From NCBI GenBank assembly GCA_022712845.1, contig JAFLJV010000156.1, forward strand, positions 1 to 6,625: 6,625 bases of DNA. Direction: 5' to 3'. Of this stretch, positions 5,104 to 6,625 are shown piece by piece; within the stretch, counting starts at the first letter, position 1, and each line of letters opens with the position of its first letter. Position numbers and translations under genes: made by a program. The notes under the pieces are model-generated. The model worked only from the letters and a program-made list of their open reading frames with translations, was not told the DNA's origin and ran no database searches. Source of the stretch: Sulfurimonas sp. GTDB taxonomy: Bacteria; Campylobacterota; Campylobacteria; Campylobacterales; Sulfurimonadaceae.

Positions 5104-6123
5104 ATGAAATTAACAACAATTGTAACAGTAGCATTACTGACATCATCATTAGTAGCATCATCATTGGTTGTTGATGCAAAAAAAGCAGGTCTTAAAGCTA
5201 TACCAAGTTCAACAACTGAACTTCTAAAGTTGATTGATAATCCAAAAAATCCTATCACTACTAAAAAAGTTGAACTTGGTAAAAAACTATTTTTTGAACC
5301 AAGAATCTCTAAAAGTGGTTTAATTTCTTGTAACACTTGTCATAAGCTTGCTGATGGTGTTGATGATGGCTTAGCTGCAGCTGTTGGTCATAAATTGACT
5401 GTAAATCCACACCATTTAGGTTCTCCAACTGTTTTTAATGCTGTATTTTTCGATTCTCAGTTTTGGGATGGTCGTGATCCAGACTTAGAAAAACAAGCTC
5501 AAGGTCCAATACTCGCAGGTCCAGAGATGGCTGCTACAAAAGAACATGTTGTTAAAACTGTAACTTCTATGCCTGAATATGTAGCTGATTTTAAAAATGC
5601 TTATGGTGACGGTGTTAAAATAAACTATGAAAAAATCACAGATACAATAGCTACTTTTGAGAGAACACTTGTAACTCCATCTTCTTTTGACGATTATTTA
5701 AATGGCAATGAAAATGCAATGACAGTTGCTCAAAAGAAAGGTCTTAAAACATTTATAGATACTGGTTGTGCAACTTGTCATACAGGTATTGCTATTGGTG
5801 GTTCGATGAATGCATTTAACATCACTGCAACTTATAAATACATGAATGTTGGTGATTTCAAAGGTGATAAAAACGGTATGATAAAAGTTCCAACTCTTAG
5901 AAATATTACTCTAACTGCACCTTATTTCCATAATGGTCAAATTTGGGATTTAAAAGATGCTATCAAAGAGATGGGTCGTATCCAATTAGGTAAAAAGATA
6001 ACAAATAAAGAAGCATCATCTATTGAAGAGTTTTTAACATCACTTGATGGAAGAAAAGCAAATATATCTATACCTTCTCTTCCAGCTTCTACATCAAAAA
6101 CACCTAAACCAGATATTAACTAA
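5104..6123 (+). CDS. Periplasmic di-heme cytochrome c peroxidase
   Basis: Reduces hydrogen peroxide to water in the periplasm with electrons from c-type cytochromes. A Sec signal peptide is clear: Lys2, a hydrophobic stretch to about residue 22, then cleavage near 20-25. Two haem-attachment motifs are present, CNTCH (76-80) and CATCH (222-226), in the spacing expected for the low-potential N-terminal and high-potential C-terminal haems. By alignment to the Pseudomonas enzyme, His96 (in AVGHKL) is the expected distal ligand of the peroxidatic haem, and Trp121 (FWDGRDP) the conserved inter-haem Trp. Glu141 (GPEM) is the probable catalytic Glu, and Met290 (EMGRIQLG) the probable distal ligand of the second haem. 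KVPTLRNITLTAPYFHNG (261-278) is a family signature. The 339-residue length is normal. The Ser/Thr/Pro-rich tail (from about 323) is probably disordered. The gene follows perR, implying peroxide-responsive control. Confidence 0.96.
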   Translation: MKLTTIVTVALLTSSLVASSLVVDAKKAGLKAIPSSTTELLKLIDNPKNPITTKKVELGKKLFFEPRISKSGLISCNTCHKLADGVDDGLAAAVGHKLTVNPHHLGSPTVFNAVFFDSQFWDGRDPDLEKQAQGPILAGPEMAATKEHVVKTVTSMPEYVADFKNAYGDGVKINYEKITDTIATFERTLVTPSSFDDYLNGNENAMTVAQKKGLKTFIDTGCATCHTGIAIGGSMNAFNITATYKYMNVGDFKGDKNGMIKVPTLRNITLTAPYFHNGQIWDLKDAIKEMGRIQLGKKITNKEASSIEEFLTSLDGRKANISIPSLPASTSKTPKPDIN

Positions 6124-6127
6124 AAAT

Positions 6128-6151
6128 ATATACCCTCTCTTTAGGGTATAT
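6128..6151. terminator. Hairpin terminator shared by ccp and purN
   Basis: A perfect 9 bp stem, ATATACCCT/AGGGTATAT, surrounds the six-base loop CTCTTT. On the minus strand it is followed by ATTTTTA, so it is best as the purN terminator. On the plus strand no T-run follows. Its right half overlaps the last codons of purN, and it begins four bases after the peroxidase stop codon. Confidence 0.75.
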
Positions 6152-6625
6152 CATTAAGAACTTTTACAATAGCTTTTGGCATTATTTCAAACTCTATCTT
6201 TTTTATTTTTTTACTAAAACTTTCAAGTGTATCACTTTCACTTCTAATGAACTCTTGTTGTAAAATTATATCTCCACTATCAAGCTCACTATTTACCCAA
6301 TGAACACTGACTCCACATCTATCACTCTCTCCAGCAAAACTTCTCTCTATAGCTTTTGCACCCTTATATTTTGGAAGAAGTGAAGGATGGAGATTTATAG
6401 ATTTGATATTTGAAGTGAAGACTTCACTTAATATTCTCATAAATCCACTTAGCACAACTAAATCAGGAGAATATTTTTTTATTAATTTTACTAGTTCTTT
6501 ATCAAAATCTTCTCGTATACTAAAATTTAGATGATTTAAAATCTCTGTTTTTATACCAAGTAAATCTAATTTTTCTATACCTTTTGCATCTGGATTATTT
6601 GTTATTCCACAAACTATATTACACT
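6141..6625 (-). CDS. purN: Phosphoribosylglycinamide formyltransferase PurN, 5' end missing
   Basis: Third step of purine synthesis: transfers the formyl group of 10-formyltetrahydrofolate to glycinamide ribonucleotide, in the cytosol. The open frame runs without a stop from 6141 past the first internal Met (6455) to the window edge, giving 160 visible codons. E. coli PurN has 212, so roughly 30-50 N-terminal residues, including the start and the GNGSN phosphate loop, lie outside. Within the visible part, CGITNNPDAKGIEKLDLLGI (5-24) is the typical second-strand region. INLHPSLLPKYKG (76-88) carries catalytic Asn77 and His79, and ELDSGDIILQ (113-122) carries the expected catalytic Asp115. The last codons overlap the shared terminator hairpin. 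Confidence 0.95.
   Translation of the reverse strand, partial: CNIVCGITNNPDAKGIEKLDLLGIKTEILNHLNFSIREDFDKELVKLIKKYSPDLVVLSGFMRILSEVFTSNIKSINLHPSLLPKYKGAKAIERSFAGESDRCGVSVHWVNSELDSGDIILQQEFIRSESDTLESFSKKIKKIEFEIMPKAIVKVLNDIP

Noticed and set aside
5067..5336. 89-codon minus-strand open frame
   Set aside because: It is antisense to the signal peptide and first haem region of the peroxidase gene; its hydrophobic character comes from the opposite-strand codons.

Overview
The window looks like a piece of a Campylobacterota (Epsilonproteobacteria) chromosome. I infer this from the strongly AT-rich, compact genes, a fused and unusually short NAD(P)HX repair enzyme, a PerR-type regulator of about 135 residues, a periplasmic di-heme peroxidase and the PurN variant. 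A Sulfurimonas- or Arcobacter-like organism fits best, but the genus cannot be fixed from the sequence alone.

Layout. Positions 1-136 hold two tRNA genes on the minus strand: tRNA-Pro(TGG), and a 5' fragment, probably tRNA-His, cut by the window edge. They are driven by a promoter with perfect -35 and -10 hexamers and a 17 bp spacer (180-208). Positions 308-2025 are a plus-strand pair: an alanine/glycine:cation symporter with a TTG start, and a small uncharacterised protein joined to it by an ATGA overlap. Converging on that pair is thiG (thiazole synthase) on the minus strand. Upstream of thiG, a 318 bp gap separates it from nnrDE, a bifunctional NAD(P)H-hydrate epimerase/dehydratase that is also on the minus strand.

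The gap is almost filled by a 268 bp non-coding element (2850-3117). It has 32 bp terminal inverted repeats (30/32 matching) that enclose two long hairpin arms, so the whole element can fold as a three-way junction. This is the least explained part of the window.

A Fur/PerR-family regulator (4617-5024) is read divergently from nnrDE. Its -10 box lies exactly where transcription would begin at the ATG, so the mRNA is probably leaderless. A perfect palindrome with a 7-1-7 Fur/PerR-box core overlaps its -35 region, which suggests autoregulation. Next on the same strand is a Sec-exported di-heme cytochrome c peroxidase. The gap before it holds a dyad that could be the regulator's terminator, a second operator-like site, or both. 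Regulator and peroxidase therefore make a plausible peroxide-response module. The window ends in purN, on the minus strand and truncated at its 5' end; it converges on the peroxidase across a shared hairpin terminator.
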